Source of the DNA: Cololabis saira
Taxonomy: Eukaryota > Chordata > Actinopteri > Beloniformes > Belonidae
Direction of reading: 5' to 3'
DNA: 64,000 nucleotides
NCBI RefSeq assembly: GCF_033807715.1
Contig: NC_084606.1
Location: forward strand, 33,645,861 to 33,709,860
Shown one piece after another: positions 27,126 to 43,757 of the stretch. A program made the translations under genes and the position numbers. The notes under the pieces are model-generated. The model searched no databases, was not told the DNA's origin, and saw only the letters and a list, made by a program, of their open reading frames with translations. Position 1 is the first letter of the stretch. The number at the start of each line of letters is the position of its first letter.

Positions 27126-29077
27126 CTTTATTATTCAGTCATTTTTTTTTTTTTTTTTATGTATGTTTTTGGCTGTGGAGACATTCTGCAGTTTGGACTG
27201 GCTGTACGAAGACAAACTTCCTCCTGAAATCAAAGCTTACGTTTTTTGCTCCCGTCGTTGCTTAAAACACTTCTGTCAAGACAGTTTGGGCTGAAGGACT
27301 TGAATAATTAGTTTTCTTGTCTTTGACATTTTTATAGGCTTTCAGGCAAAAAGAAACGTAACCCTCGTCCACATTGTCAATCTTTGTTTAATAAGTTGGG
27401 TGATGACATAAACAGCAGAGGGAGGGGCGGAGCCATCCTGAGGTACAAAATGAATCCATGTACTCCATCATATTGGATTGCACCTGCTGAACAAGCCTCA
27501 ATAGGACAAAGCAGATCTAGAGTTGAAGCCCTTAATATGTCTGGAACATACATTAAAAAAAAAAAAAAAAAAGATTTCAACAGCTTGCCCCTAGAGGGAG
27601 AGGGCAGAAAATGTGTAGACAACTCAATCTTTAGAGAGACTTGTCTTAAATCTGTACACCTGGATTCAGATGTGTTTTTTTTATTATCTGCATATACCGG
27701 TACATGTTTTTTTTTCTTTTACTGTTCCCAATTATTCATTAAATTTCTTTCATGGAGGGTCAGAAAACCGTGAGGGAGAGAAAGTATGAAAAAACAAAGA
27801 AAAAAGAGGGAGAATAGCATTGACGATGCAATGTCCCCTCCTTTTCCCAAGGTCCAGTGCATCTCGATTGCCCCTGAAACAGAATTAAAAAGGTAGGAGG
27901 AATGGGAAGAAAGAGAGTCAGGCTCCACTGAAGGAAGATGCTTAAAACAATAAACACAAGGAACCATGTTTTAATGAGCGTTTTAACTAGCCTCTGCAGA
28001 GGAAACAACTGCACAACTAACTCATAAAACATTTTTTTCATGGACGCCTAATCGTACTGTCCATAGTTTGCAGGTGCAGAAAGGAAAGTGCATAAAACAG
28101 TTTGGGCCAACAATGCTACAATCTGTTTCTTGGGAAAAAAAAAGAAATAGAGAAAAGAAAATGACTAAATGAGGCTATAAAATAAAATGCAGCTCAGAAA
28201 AAGTTGCATGCTGATGCTCATGCTCATTAGTGTTAACATAAAACAAAACGTATATTAAGGGGTAGGCAAGTCCACATTGGCAAACTGTTCAGTAATCAAT
28301 CATTCATACAATCTGCCGTTGTGATGACACTCATTAAAACTTACATTTTGTTGTAAATCAGCTAATCGCTAATATCTCCCTCAAACATGTACAGGACTGT
28401 CTCAGAAAATTAGAATATTGTCATAAAGTTCTTTATTTTCTGTAATGCAATTTAAAAAAAAAAATGTCATACATTGTGAATTCCTTACAAATCAACTGAA
28501 ATATTTCAAGCCTTTTATTATTTTAATATTGCTGATTATGGCTTACAGTTTAAGATTAAGATTCCCAGAATATTCTAATTTTTTTGAGATAGGATATTTG
28601 AGTTTTCTTAAAGTGTAAGCCATGATCAGCAATATTAAAATAATAAAAGGCTTGCAATATTTCAGTTGATTTGTAATGAATCCAGAATGTATGACATTTT
28701 TGTTTTTGTAATTGCATTACAGAAAATCACAATATTCTAATTTTTTGAGACAGTCCTGTATATACAAAAAAATATTATGCAATGCATTAATATAACAAGC
28801 AGATATTTCCATTATAGCAGACATATAAATGTAAGTATTACCTATTTTAAATGGCCCCTTGCTGCTGTATATGGTCTCTCTCTCTCACACACACACACCC
28901 CGCCCTGGCATGGCACATGCTGGTGGTCTCGTAATGTAAGATCCAGACACACGTGCACACTACATCTATTCATATAACACTCTCTTCTTCAGGCAGGCTT
29001 GGGTCAGGCGGTAGTCGTGGGGTGAGAGAAGAGCAGCGTGTTGCAACAGCTGCAGCTCTGTATTTACCTGCAGTGGC
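27126..29077 (-). other. eif5a 3' UTR and gps2-eif5a convergent interval
   Basis: No coding exon. It holds palindromic MITE copy 4 (28392-28758), T/A-runs and a short CA run (28884-28897). The eif5a 3' end is not resolved: TTTATT (AATAAA on the - strand) occurs at 27127-27132 and inside the MITE. Confidence 0.45.
28392..28758. mobile_element. Palindromic TA-flanked MITE, copy 4
   Basis: Full-length copy: CAGGACTGTCTCAGAAAATT to GAGACAGTCCTG, TA at 28390-28391 and 28759-28760. It lies between the convergent gps2 and eif5a genes. Confidence 0.9.
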
Positions 29078-33911
<4,834 letters not shown>

Positions 33912-33913
33912 GC

Positions 33914-34786
33914 CTGTCAAAGAGGTGAAAGCACAGGACGGTAGTAAAGGTTAGCAGTAGTAAAAAATAGCGGGTCTTTTAGAAAAATATAACTTGAGAT
34001 GAGCAACAACATGCAACATTTTTTAATACTGCTGCAGGACCAAGTTTTGACCAAGCTTCACTTGTCTGACAGATAGACACATTTGCCTCTAGTATACTCT
34101 CATATACAGAGAGGCTTGTGGTTGACTCAATAACTGTAAGGCATCAAAGGTCTGTGGCTGAAAAACAACCCCTTAATCATTCCCCCTCCGTCGACAGGCT
34201 TGGTAGGGGGTATGAGCTGTTCCTGCTGAAATGCTTGTGGTTCGTTAAGAGGCAGTGTTGCAAACCTCAGTCATCCTGTGATCTTTTTAGACAGGAGAGG
34301 CTTTTTACAAGGAAAATCTTCAAAACAAAGCAAACTTTTTCACTCTTCTAATTGTGCTGTCACAGGCGTCAACATTTAACAAGGTCTTTGAGGCCTGAAG
34401 GGTCTATGTTGTAGCTGTTGAGTTTCATCTGGAGAGACAAAATCTTTTTCTCTATACATTACACAGTCTGAGGTTGGGCTAAATTTGCTGGGATGTCACT
34501 CTCTAACGGTTTCCATCCTTTAGCACTGTAGAACATGTCATTTAAGATGGTTTTGTTATCCTTTTCAAATTGATGCGCAGCAACAATTGCCTTATCAAGA
34601 ACATTGCTTATGTCTTTCCCTTTTAGCATTGTAGTAACATGCATCTGAATGTTCCAGACCAGCAAACTGCCAAAAACATCTGATTTATAACGGCCTGCAC
34701 CCCCTGGTTCTAAATCCATCAAGGGTAAATGATAAGCAGCATCTAGCTGCAACTTACACACCTAAATCCTACAGAAGCCTTTAGAT
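33914..34786. other. eif5a upstream intron, proximal part; one unassigned open frame
   Basis: No exon recognised. On the - strand 34761-34459 is open for 100 codons (MCKLQLDAAYHLPLMD to ANLAQPQTV) with balanced composition, but I recognise no family and see no splice context, so it is not called as a gene. Confidence 0.4.
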
Positions 34787-35612
34787 CAGGGGTCGGCAGC
34801 CGTGGCTCCAGAGCCGCATGCGGCTCTTTAGTGCCGCCCTAGTGGCTCCCTGGAGCTTTAAAAAAAATGTTTGACCATTTTTCCCTTTTTTTCTTCTTGA
34901 TTTCTCTTTTTTCCTTTTCTTTTTTCTATTTTTTTCCTTCTTTTTTTCCTTTTTTCTTACTTTTTCCTTTCCTTTTTGATCTCGATATTTCGACTTTTTT
35001 CTCAAAATTTCGACTTTTTTCTCAATATTTTGACTTTTTTCTCGACATTTTGACTTTTTTCTCAACATTTCGACTTTTTTCTCGACATTTTGACTTTTTT
35101 CTCGACATTTTGACTTTTTCTCAACATTTTGACTTTTCTCAACATTTCGACTTTTTTCTCAACATTTCAACTTTTGTCTCAAGATTGTATTTCAACATTA
35201 ATCTTTACATTTCTACTTTTTTCTCGAAATTTCGACTTTTTTCTCGAAATTTCAACTTTTTTCTCAATATTTTGACTTTTTTCCTCAATATTTTGACTTT
35301 TTTCTCAACATTTCGACTTTTTTCTCGACATTTTTACTTTTTTCTCAACATTTCGACTTTTTTTCTCAACATTTCGACTTTTGTCTCAAGATTGTACTTC
35401 AACATTAATCTTGACATTTCGACTTTTTTCTCGAAGTGCATAATGAAAAAAAAATCTTCCCCCAGTTAAAGCTAATATAGATACATGCAGGATGTGTTGC
35501 CTTCATTCTAAGGCTTATACAAGACTTTTAATTTTTTGCGGCTCCAGACATATTTGTTTTTTGTGTTTTTGGTCCAATATGGCTCTTCAACATTTTGGGT
35601 TGCAGACCCCTG
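34787..35612. mobile_element. hAT-like element (CAGGGGTCGGCAGCC ends) with an internal minisatellite
   Basis: Ends CAGGGGTCGGCAGCCGTGGC and GGGTTGCAGACCCCTG. Flanks CTTTAGAT and CTTTAGGG match at 6 of 8. The middle, about 34980-35440, is an imperfect array of about 18-20 bp units (TTTCGACTTTTTTCTCAACA) that yields a long phenylalanine/serine-rich open frame on the + strand; this is not a gene. Confidence 0.85.
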
Positions 35613-36530
35613 CTTTAGGGTATTTACCTCTTGTACTGTATGTTTTCATACAGAAAATAAAAAAACGTATTAAATGAAGACTTTATCATTAAAAGCCAGA
35701 TTTACTCATCCAAAATCAGTCCATAAAATACTAGGAGAATCCAAATGAGTTCTCACCACCTATTGGCACAAGGGACAGTTTAACATTTCGTCCTGTGTTT
35801 TTTTATTCTAATTGACCCATCTTTTTCTGGGGCTCAATTGAATTGGCAAACTGTTACTTGGTCAGATTGAGTTTTTCTCACAGTGTCAGCACTATTACGA
35901 TCTCATCTCACCTCACGACGACAAAATAAAAGCAGGCAGTGCCGCCTGGAGAAAACCTGTCGATATTTCAGCAGAAACAGCTGGAAATGCGTGAGAGTCA
36001 GCTGGCGAATCCAATAAAAACGTGGGAGATGGAGAGGAACTGACACTTCTATTCAACACTGAGGAAGACAGGGAACATGCTTTCCTAATTAAGGCCACAA
36101 GAACCGCTGCACCGGTCTACTGCAAAAAGAATTAACTAAATGGTAACAATTAAGTTTGGAATTTGAAACTGGATTATTGCGTTCAAGAATGTTCAAGAAT
36201 GTTTAGTTGCTAACAAACAAACTTTTTAAGTGACCTATCAGTAATTCTTGTTAAAGTCCAATAAGATCTTGCAGGATAGGATTACATTTACATTTAATTT
36301 GTTTATTTTGGATAAGCATATCTTCAGGGGCCTGTACTACGAAGCAAGTTCAACATATCCAGGATATCTTTTCCTTATCCAGATTCACTAAGCGGGACAA
36401 TTGCAATCACGCTAAGCGGTCACACGACGGTGGTTATCAACTCGGTATATCAACCCAGGTTTCTCCAACCTGGATATGAGCGCGTGCACATAAAAGGGGC
36501 TGTGTTTTCAGCGCATGACCAATCGCAAGC

Positions 36531-36701
36531 ATGGAGAAGTCCGCTGTCAGAGCCGCTTATTTCAGTAGCGAAGAGCAAACAATAATTTTACGGAAATATG
36601 ATGAGTATAGGCATATAATACAGGCAAAAAGCAACACAGTTGCAGCTGCAAAATGCAGGAAAGACAGCTGGCAAAAGATCGCTGACTGTATAAATGCGTA
36701 A
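36531..36701 (+). CDS. Myb/SANT-like DNA-binding exon of a transposon
   Basis: 56 codons beginning MEKSAVRAAYFSSEEQTIIL. The end, KCRKDSWQKIADCINA, matches the third helix of the Myb/SANT-like proteins encoded by Harbinger elements (usual pattern W..IAD.VNA). The stop overlaps a plausible donor, AATGC followed by GTAAAT, so the frame was probably one exon of a longer protein. The following sequence is disrupted by a MITE, and the element is probably dead. Confidence 0.5.
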   Translation: MEKSAVRAAYFSSEEQTIILRKYDEYRHIIQAKSNTVAAAKCRKDSWQKIADCINA

Positions 36702-36722
36702 ATTCATAGGGATATAAACATA

Positions 36723-36903
36723 TATTTGAATATTCTGGGACTCTTAATCTTAAACTGTAAACCATGATCAGCAATATTAAAATAATAAAAGGCTTGCAAT
36801 ATTTCAGTTGATTTGTAATGAATCCAGAATGTATGACATTTTTTTTTGTTTTTGTGTTTGCATTACAGAAAATCACAATATTCTAATTTTCTGAGACAGT
36901 CTG
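36723..36903. mobile_element. Palindromic MITE, copy 5 (one arm only)
   Basis: Only the right arm of the palindrome is present (AATATTCTGGGACTCTTAAT to GAGACAGTCTG), ending at TA. The left arm is missing. Nested in the Harbinger-like element. Confidence 0.8.
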
Positions 36904-37745
36904 TATATATTGGTTCTATAACTATTGTTGTTGACCGATAACTTGTGCTGATGCTGTACCAAAGAATTGGGTTTTTTTATTTATTTTATTTTATTTTTTA
37001 TTTTTTCAGGAGGGGGGTATTTAGTATTTTAAAGTGACTTCTCAGAATGTTCGAGGGACGAAATTGAAAATCCCTTTTTTGCTATCCCCTTACAAATGCA
37101 TCTTCTTTTAGATTTCTTCTTGATTTATTTATTTAATTGGTATTAGTTTTGGATTGACTGTACATCGGATTTTGGGTGATGATTTGTTTTATTTATTCAT
37201 TGATTGATTTATTTTTTATTTTCTCCTCCACCTCTTTTTTCTTTTTTTCCTTTTTTTCTGGATCGTTTATACAGGTACTCATCAGGGAAAGCAAAGGGGT
37301 TTTGGTGGTCCCTGAATACGCGTTCTCTTCGGAGGGATCCTCTCACGATCCGCGCACCAAGCTCCACTGGATTCTCTTCGAAAGCGCATGTCATTTTCCA
37401 AGAGAGCTGATTGGTCAGTGGGCGGTGCTTTTACACCCGGCGATCTGTATCTCGAACATAACCTGCTCCGGAGCAGGTTAGCGGTTCAGCATAAGTTACC
37501 ATGGCGATGTACCCCGGTAAGAAGTGAACCACCGTCGTAGTCCTGAAAACCCAGGGTTAAACCTGAAGTTACCTCGCTAACCCCAAATCCCGCTTCGTAG
37601 TACAGGCCCCTGATCTATGCAATCAATTCAATTTAGCTCTGTTTTGTTTGGATTTAGCAAACTGAGTAAGATATACTCTTGCAGTACCTTGACTCTTGAC
37701 AGATCAGAGTTCAGGATCTTCCAAGGATCTCTATGGAGTTGAAAA

Positions 37746-37940
37746 GTGCAGGTGTCTGAGACCTGCTCCACTTTAAAACCAACATGTACATTTTTTATTT
37801 TAATATTATTTGTCTTTTGTATCTTTTGTATTGCACGAAATCGCCAAAACAAATTCCTTGTGTGTGTTAAACTACTTGGCAATAAACTTCTTTCTGATTC
37901 TGATTCTGATTCTGATTCTTATTCTGATTCTGATTCTGAA
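37746..37940 (+). mobile_element. LINE 3' tail fragment
   Basis: TTGCACGAAATCGCCAAAAC and GGCAATAAACTTCTTTCTGA followed by nine GATTCT-type units is the standard 3' terminus of a fish non-LTR element. No coding part remains. Confidence 0.6.
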
Positions 37941-38170
37941 CAGCCATTGGCTTATCCTCCACGGAGGGGCGTGGCTTCCTGACGTCATTGTTTTGTTTTG
38001 CTGGGACCATGTGGTACCTGAACATTTACTTTAGTCAGAGGAAAAGGTTACTCGCCCAGATGAAAACTGTAACTCCAAAGTAGTTGGGGTGGATGGTCCC
38101 CTGGTGAAACAGTTGAACCGGTGCCGCTAATAACCCACGGATCAGACGTCGATGGGCGTGTCCACGTGAC

Positions 38171-38368
38171 TAATGCCGCGTTCCATTTACCTCGGAAATC
38201 GGAACTGGGAACTGGGAAGGGCAGCCTTCTTGGAATGGTAACTCGGGGGTGGTGAAGCTTCTCCCACTTTCCTAGTAGGAAATCCCACTTCGAGGGGCGT
38301 TCCAGTTGAAAATTCCGACTGGGAACTGGGAAATTCCGACTTCCGAGGACAAATGGAACGCGGCATTA
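38171..38368. mobile_element. Small palindromic MITE (TAATGCCGCGTTCC ends)
   Basis: TAATGCCGCGTTCCATTTAC and CAAATGGAACGCGGCATTA are inverted; GGAACTGGGAAattCC-type motifs repeat inside. About 200 bp, non-coding. Confidence 0.75.
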
Positions 38369-38382
38369 TTCCCTCCCTCCTG

Positions 38383-38580
38383 ATCAGAATCAGAATCAGA
38401 ATCAGCTTTATTGACCAAGTATGAACATGCCAGACAGGGAATTTGACTCCGGCTATTTTGCTCACTGTACAGTAAATAAACAAATGGCTCTTATTAACAT
38501 ATTTTTTTTTAAAAAGGTGAAAGGTTCAGCAGCATGAGGTAGACATGGTTATTGAAAGGTACATTGTTACAGGATGTGAT
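38383..38580 (-). mobile_element. LINE 3' tail fragment, copy A
   Basis: (AATCAG)n, then CTTTATTGACCAAGTATGAA and CATGCCAGACAGGGAATTT. It is homologous to 42590-43440 and shows how that copy looked before its insertions. Confidence 0.6.
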
Positions 38581-38584
38581 TATG

Positions 38585-39055
<471 letters not shown>

Positions 39056-39280
39056 TTATTGCACAGTAATTGATTACTCTGAGACTCAATGAGAGTTCAT
39101 CAGAGCAACAACTTGGGGGAATAAACTGTCTCTGAGTCTGATGTTAAGGATGTTGAGCAGGGGCGTCAATTGGGTATGGCAAGGTATGGCAGCCGCCACA
39201 CCTATTATTCTATTACTTAATACATATAGAATAACTACAAATGCAAATCAGAACAACATGATCGATTTCACTATATTATA

Positions 39281-39699
39281 CACTGCAAAAACTCAAAATC
39301 TTAACAAGAATATTTGTCTTATTTCTAGTTAAAATGTCAAACTTTTAGTCAAAAAAAAATTAACTACATTTAAAACAAGAGTCATCACCAGAAAAATAAC
39401 TTATTTGACCATTTTCACCTGTTTCAAGTAGATTTTCACTTAAAATAAGTGGAAAAATCTGCCAGTGGAACAAGATTTTTTTGCTTGTAATGAGAAGATA
39501 AATCTTGTTCCACTGGCAGATTTTTCTACTTATTTTAAGTGAAAATTTACTTGAAACAGGTGAAAATGGTCAAATAAGAAGTTATTTTTCTGGTGATGAC
39601 TCTTGTTTTAAGTGTAATGAGATTTTTTTTACTAAAAATGAGACATTTTAACTAGAAATAAGACAAATATTCCTGGTAAGATTTTGAGTTTTTGCAGTG
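39281..39699. mobile_element. Palindromic element with CACTGCAAAAACTC ends (stand-alone core)
   Basis: CACTGCAAAAACTCAAAATC and GATTTTGAGTTTTTGCAGTG are perfect ends. The interior is the same long inverted repeat found inside the CAGTACTCGAG hAT-type elements. No matching target duplication was seen (left TATTATA, right TGAGCG). Confidence 0.8.
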
Positions 39700-40099
39700 T
39701 GAGCGAGACTGCATTTGAAAAAGTTCCAATTTTCTTGACCACACAGATAAACTACATAGCAGACTTGTGTGATGAGTATTTGCTGGTGGTGATTGATACT
39801 GTAGTTAAGTTCTGTGACTCGTAACCTTGCCATACGTAAGACTGAATTGACGCCACTGATGTTGAGGGTGAGTGTGCTGAACTCTTTCCGCAGTGCTAAA
39901 GGAAAGGAGATGACGGGAGCTGGTGACAGGGTGAGGCCCGGTGACTGTGCACCGGCGGTGACAACACGCAGGGCCCCCCAGGACCAGGTGATGAGAGCCC
40001 AAACACAAACACGAGCCCTGCTGATCATAACGAGATCAAACTCTCAGGACCGGGAATGGGCTGCATCATCCCGGCCCATACACTCTCAAACAGTGACTA

Positions 40100-40640
40100 A
40101 GCGAATACTTGCAGGAGATGCATCAGCTGGTTCTGGTGACCCGGTCCCCTGCTGGAGCAGGACCGGTTCAGGGGGGTGTCATAATAATAACACATGTGTC
40201 TGCCCATGCAGGCGCAGTGTGCTGCTGCTGGATGAGGGACTTACTCCCGCGATGGTGGGTGTCCTGGTCACCCGAGATCCTCCTCCCGTGCTCCTGCTCT
40301 CCTCTGCGGGTCCGTGATCAGGCTCGGCTGGACCAGCTCCCGATGTCGCTCCTCTTTTCTGTTTTTATCTGTAAGCTGTTTCTTTTCCCCTCTCTCTGTC
40401 CCTTTATTATTTCTCTCCCATTCCAGTGGTCTCGTCTACCCCCCTTTAGTGCAGTCCAGATTGCTGTCCGCCCCCCCTGCAGAAGAACACCGGGTCCGAT
40501 CAGAGCCCTGAACCCAGATATGTAGTCTGACTCTGCACCTCCCACTCCTCCTCCTCCTCCTCCCAGCCGCTCCTCATCCAGCATCAATCTACAGGATGGT
40601 AACACACTTCCCCCTGCAGCCGACACAATAAGATGCATCG
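40100..40640 (-). promoter_or_regulatory. GC-rich island, candidate eif5a promoter and 5' exon
   Basis: The region is markedly richer in G, C and CpG than its surroundings. On the - strand, CACCCACCATCGCGGGA is followed by GTAAGT near 40250, a good donor. No coding gene fits, and the eif5a ATG exon needs an upstream non-coding exon 6.3 kb away. The link to eif5a is inference. Confidence 0.3.
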
Positions 40641-42585
40641 CTTTTCAGGGTTTCATTTTGATCGAGAATTTAGGTTTAATTAGGTCTTAGAAATAACTTC
40701 AGCCATTGCTGAAGGAAACGGAAAATTATGCAAAATTAAAAGCTGGAAAATTATATCTAATCCTGAATATAAAGTGGTGGTAACAGTTTGACAAAGTTTC
40801 AAAATATATGAAATCACAATTGGAATAAAAGAGGGTTTCTTACTTTTTTTAACAACAGCCTCTCTTATTGTGAAAGATACTTGTGAAATAAAAATAATCT
40901 GATTTAGGGTGCGACATAGCAGAAATCAAAAAGGGCTTACATTTAGCCACCATCACTAGGAACCCATAAGTTTTTTCATGATATCCTGTGAAAGTTTATT
41001 ATATTTTCCCTCAGCTTCTCATGCCAAAACCATTATAATCTGTTGCTTCACGATTCTGGATGATCACTATGTAACTATAATCAATTTCAATTCAGTTCAG
41101 CATTTGTGTTCAAAAGAAACGATTGAATTAAAGATTTTTTTTTTTAATAGTGTAAAACTTGAGTTTCAAATGATTTTCACATTATAACGATTTGACTAAA
41201 TGATTATGTTGTTTATGAAACATGCATGAAACGAGTTCTTTTCCTCAACATGAACACACTTTTATATTGAAAACGAGGTTCCAGCTTTTCCGGTGTCCCC
41301 CCGGACACTTTAAATCAGCTTGATGCTGCTTTTATACAAATGTCCATGACAGAAACCTCAGCAATTTGACATTTTGTGCGCATGCGTGACTTTTCATTCT
41401 TGCGCAGCTCCGGTGTTTCAGAGCAGTTTTTGTGCATAAACGGCATAAACCCGCTACCATACTACATACTGATCCAATGAAATATTTTCCAGATATTTTT
41501 ACATCTGTTCCAGGTGATTAAAAATGCACTCAAACCCGAACACATGAATTGTATAAACCATATCTTTGTCTGCCAATTTCCAAACGCAACCTCCAAATAT
41601 GATGCACTGAATGTTACACTACATCAGATTGTATTGAAAATATGAATGTAAAATTTAACATGACAATGAGCCCAAGTACCTCTTGTCATAATAAACCATG
41701 CATTATTGAAAGCTTTCCTAAACCTCATGGTGCTACAATATCAGCGTGATTTCCATCTGTCTGCAAGTCCATCTCAAACCATCATTACATCACACTTCTT
41801 TTTTGTCTTTCCAGAGACCAACAGCCTCGAGTGTGCAGTGAATGGTGCCGTTGAACTTGGCTGTTCTCACTGAAGCTAAGTTAAATTTAGTCCTGTGAAA
41901 CTGGAGTCCAGTGACCCAGACGGCTGAACTTAAAGGCAAAATGAAAGTGATTAATAAATTATTGCTGTCAGATGAAGCGGTAAATGCAAAGTTCCACAAA
42001 ATCCACAGTGAGCTAGTTATTACAGGGAAAAACTTTTTCAAAATAAAGTGACACAGGCAAAGATCAGATTAAAATGGATATGAAACGTCCCCTCACAGCG
42101 TATCCAGTCTTCAAATGTGACATGAAGGTTAGGTTTATGGTGAACCTCGCCCTATGAAGAGCTGCAGAAACCCTCCACCAAGCTGGGGGGAGGGGGGCAC
42201 TTCATTTATTCACCCAACTACACACCCACCATATAAATAGTATTACAATCTCCTGTGTCAAAAGAAAGACAGAAAAAAATAGAAGAACGCTTGATCATCA
42301 CCTTACTAAAAAGCTGCGCTTCTCGTTGGATCTGCTTCTTTAGCGTTTGCTTCCCCCTACTGGCGGAAACCGGTACTGACCCATTTAAGCAAATCAGCAT
42401 GTTTGGATCTGTTCATTAACTGCACGTAAAATAACTATTTATTGCATCTCCACTGTTCCTTGCTGCGAAAAATAAACGATTGCACAACCATGTAAATATG
42501 TACAAACACGCAAAAAATATCAATCGGATTAGTTACATGGCCGTGTATTTTAAAATGCATGTAGCTCAAGTCCATCCTCTCTAAT
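40641..42585. other. Intergenic, no gene seen
   Basis: AT-rich sequence with scattered short open frames on both strands and no recognised motif, repeat end or splice pattern. Confidence 0.55.
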
Positions 42586-42654
42586 AAGAATCAGAATCAG
42601 AATCAGCTTTATTGGCCAAGTTTGAACATGCCAGACAGGGAATTTATTAACATA

Positions 42655-43022
42655 CAGGACTGTCTCAGAAATTTAGAATATTGTGATAATAGTTCTTTAT
42701 TTTCTGTAATGTAATTAAAAAAACAAAAATGTCATACATTCTGGATTCATTACAAATCAACTGAAATATTGCAAGCCTTTTATTATTTTAATATTGCTGA
42801 TTATGGATTACAGTTTAAGATTAAGATTCCCAGAATATTCTAATTTTTTGAGATAGGATATTTGAGTTTTCTTAAACTGTAAGCCATGATCAGCAATATT
42901 AAAATAATAAAAGGCTTGCAATATTTCAGTTGATTTGTAATGAATCCAGAATGTATGACATTTTTGTTTTTGTAATTGCATTACAGAAAATAACAATATT
43001 CTAATTTTCTGAGACAGTCCTG
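42655..43022. mobile_element. Palindromic TA-flanked MITE, copy 6
   Basis: CAGGACTGTCTCAGAAATTT to GAGACAGTCCTG, with TA at 42653-42654 and 43023-43024. Full length and nested in a LINE tail. Confidence 0.9.
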
Positions 43023-43062
43023 TATACACAATTAAAAAAAAAAGTGAAAGGTGCAGCAGTAT

Positions 43063-43391
43063 TATGGAGGATTTTTTGTGCCAAAATTAAATAAATAAAT
43101 ACATCATTAATGAATTAAAATGGGAATGAAATATATAATTAATTAATTACATGTGTCATTAATTAATTAAAATACAATTCATTTTAAGTAAAAAAATATA
43201 TTTATTATTTCAGCATTTAATTAATTAATGACACATTTAATTAATGATTTTGTGTTGTGTGTTGAATCATGAAATGTAAAACTGCATTTAATTAATTAAT
43301 TACACATTTAATTAATGATATATTTAATTCCCATTTTAATTAATTAATGATGTATTTATTTATTTAATTTTGGCACAAAAAATCCTCCATA
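43063..43391. mobile_element. AT-rich palindromic MITE (TATGGAGGATTTTTTG ends)
   Basis: TATGGAGGATTTTTTGTGCC and GGCACAAAAAATCCTCCATA are perfect inverted ends. CAGTAT on both sides (43057-43062, 43392-43397) is the flank repeat, confirmed by LINE copy A, which is uninterrupted here. The interior is TTAATTAA-rich. Confidence 0.85.
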
Positions 43392-43604
43392 CAGTATGAG
43401 GTAGACATGGTTATTGAAACCTGCATTGTTACAGCTAAGACTTGATATTTAATACTTAAAGTAATAATACTCTAGAAAATACTCTCCATAAACAAGCAGC
43501 TCAGAACAACGGACTGTTTACAGGTCCAGGAATTAAAAATCAGGCACGTGTCAGTCGTACCTGTCCTGCACCTGTCAAACCTTCCCTCCCGATTAACCCT
43601 CCGC

Positions 43605-43757
43605 TCTCAGCCAATCACAGCCCGACTCCGGCTCCAGGGGAACCAATCAGGGCTCGGCCTGCGTCCGGATAAAAACTTAGCCGAGGTGGACAGAAAGTTT
43701 GGTGAGGAGCCGGAGGGAGGGGGACAGAGGAGCCACAGGTAGATATCCACAGCCAGT
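43605..43757 (+). promoter_or_regulatory. ybx2: ybx2 proximal promoter and 5' UTR
   Basis: Two CCAAT boxes (43611-43615 and 43643-43647) lie upstream of a TATA-like ATAAAAA at 43669-43675. The second, CCAATCAG, is the exact complement of the Y-box core CTGATTGG. The ATG follows at 43758. Spacing is what a standard RNA polymerase II core promoter would have. Confidence 0.5.

Larger units (their letters stand above)
36325..37612. mobile_element. Harbinger-like non-autonomous element with SANT-like ORF
   Basis: Inverted ends CAGGGGCCTGTACTACGAAG and CTTCGTAGTACAGGCCCCTG. It contains a short Myb/SANT-like coding exon (36531-36701) but no transposase. Half of a palindromic MITE was inserted at 36723-36903. 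The target duplication is not clear, so the superfamily rests on the SANT ORF. Confidence 0.6.
42586..43450 (-). mobile_element. LINE 3' tail fragment, copy B, with two MITE insertions
   Basis: GAATCAGAATCAGCTTTATT starts it. After removal of the elements at 42655-43022 and 43063-43391 it continues as in copy A (GTGAAAGGTGCAGCAG, then GAGGTAGACATGGTTATTGA). Confidence 0.6.

Noticed and set aside
34867..35469. 200-codon + strand frame rich in Phe and Ser
   Set aside because: Product of the pyrimidine-rich minisatellite inside a hAT-like element.
39648..40028. 126-codon - strand frame with a signal-peptide-like start (MISRARVCVWALITWSWGAL)
   Set aside because: It runs into the palindromic element at 39699 and has no splice sites or family features beyond the hydrophobic start.
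39814..40317. 167-codon + strand frame
   Set aside because: High GC explains the absence of stops; the composition (R, T, P, S) has no domain, and the frame starts in AT-rich non-coding DNA.
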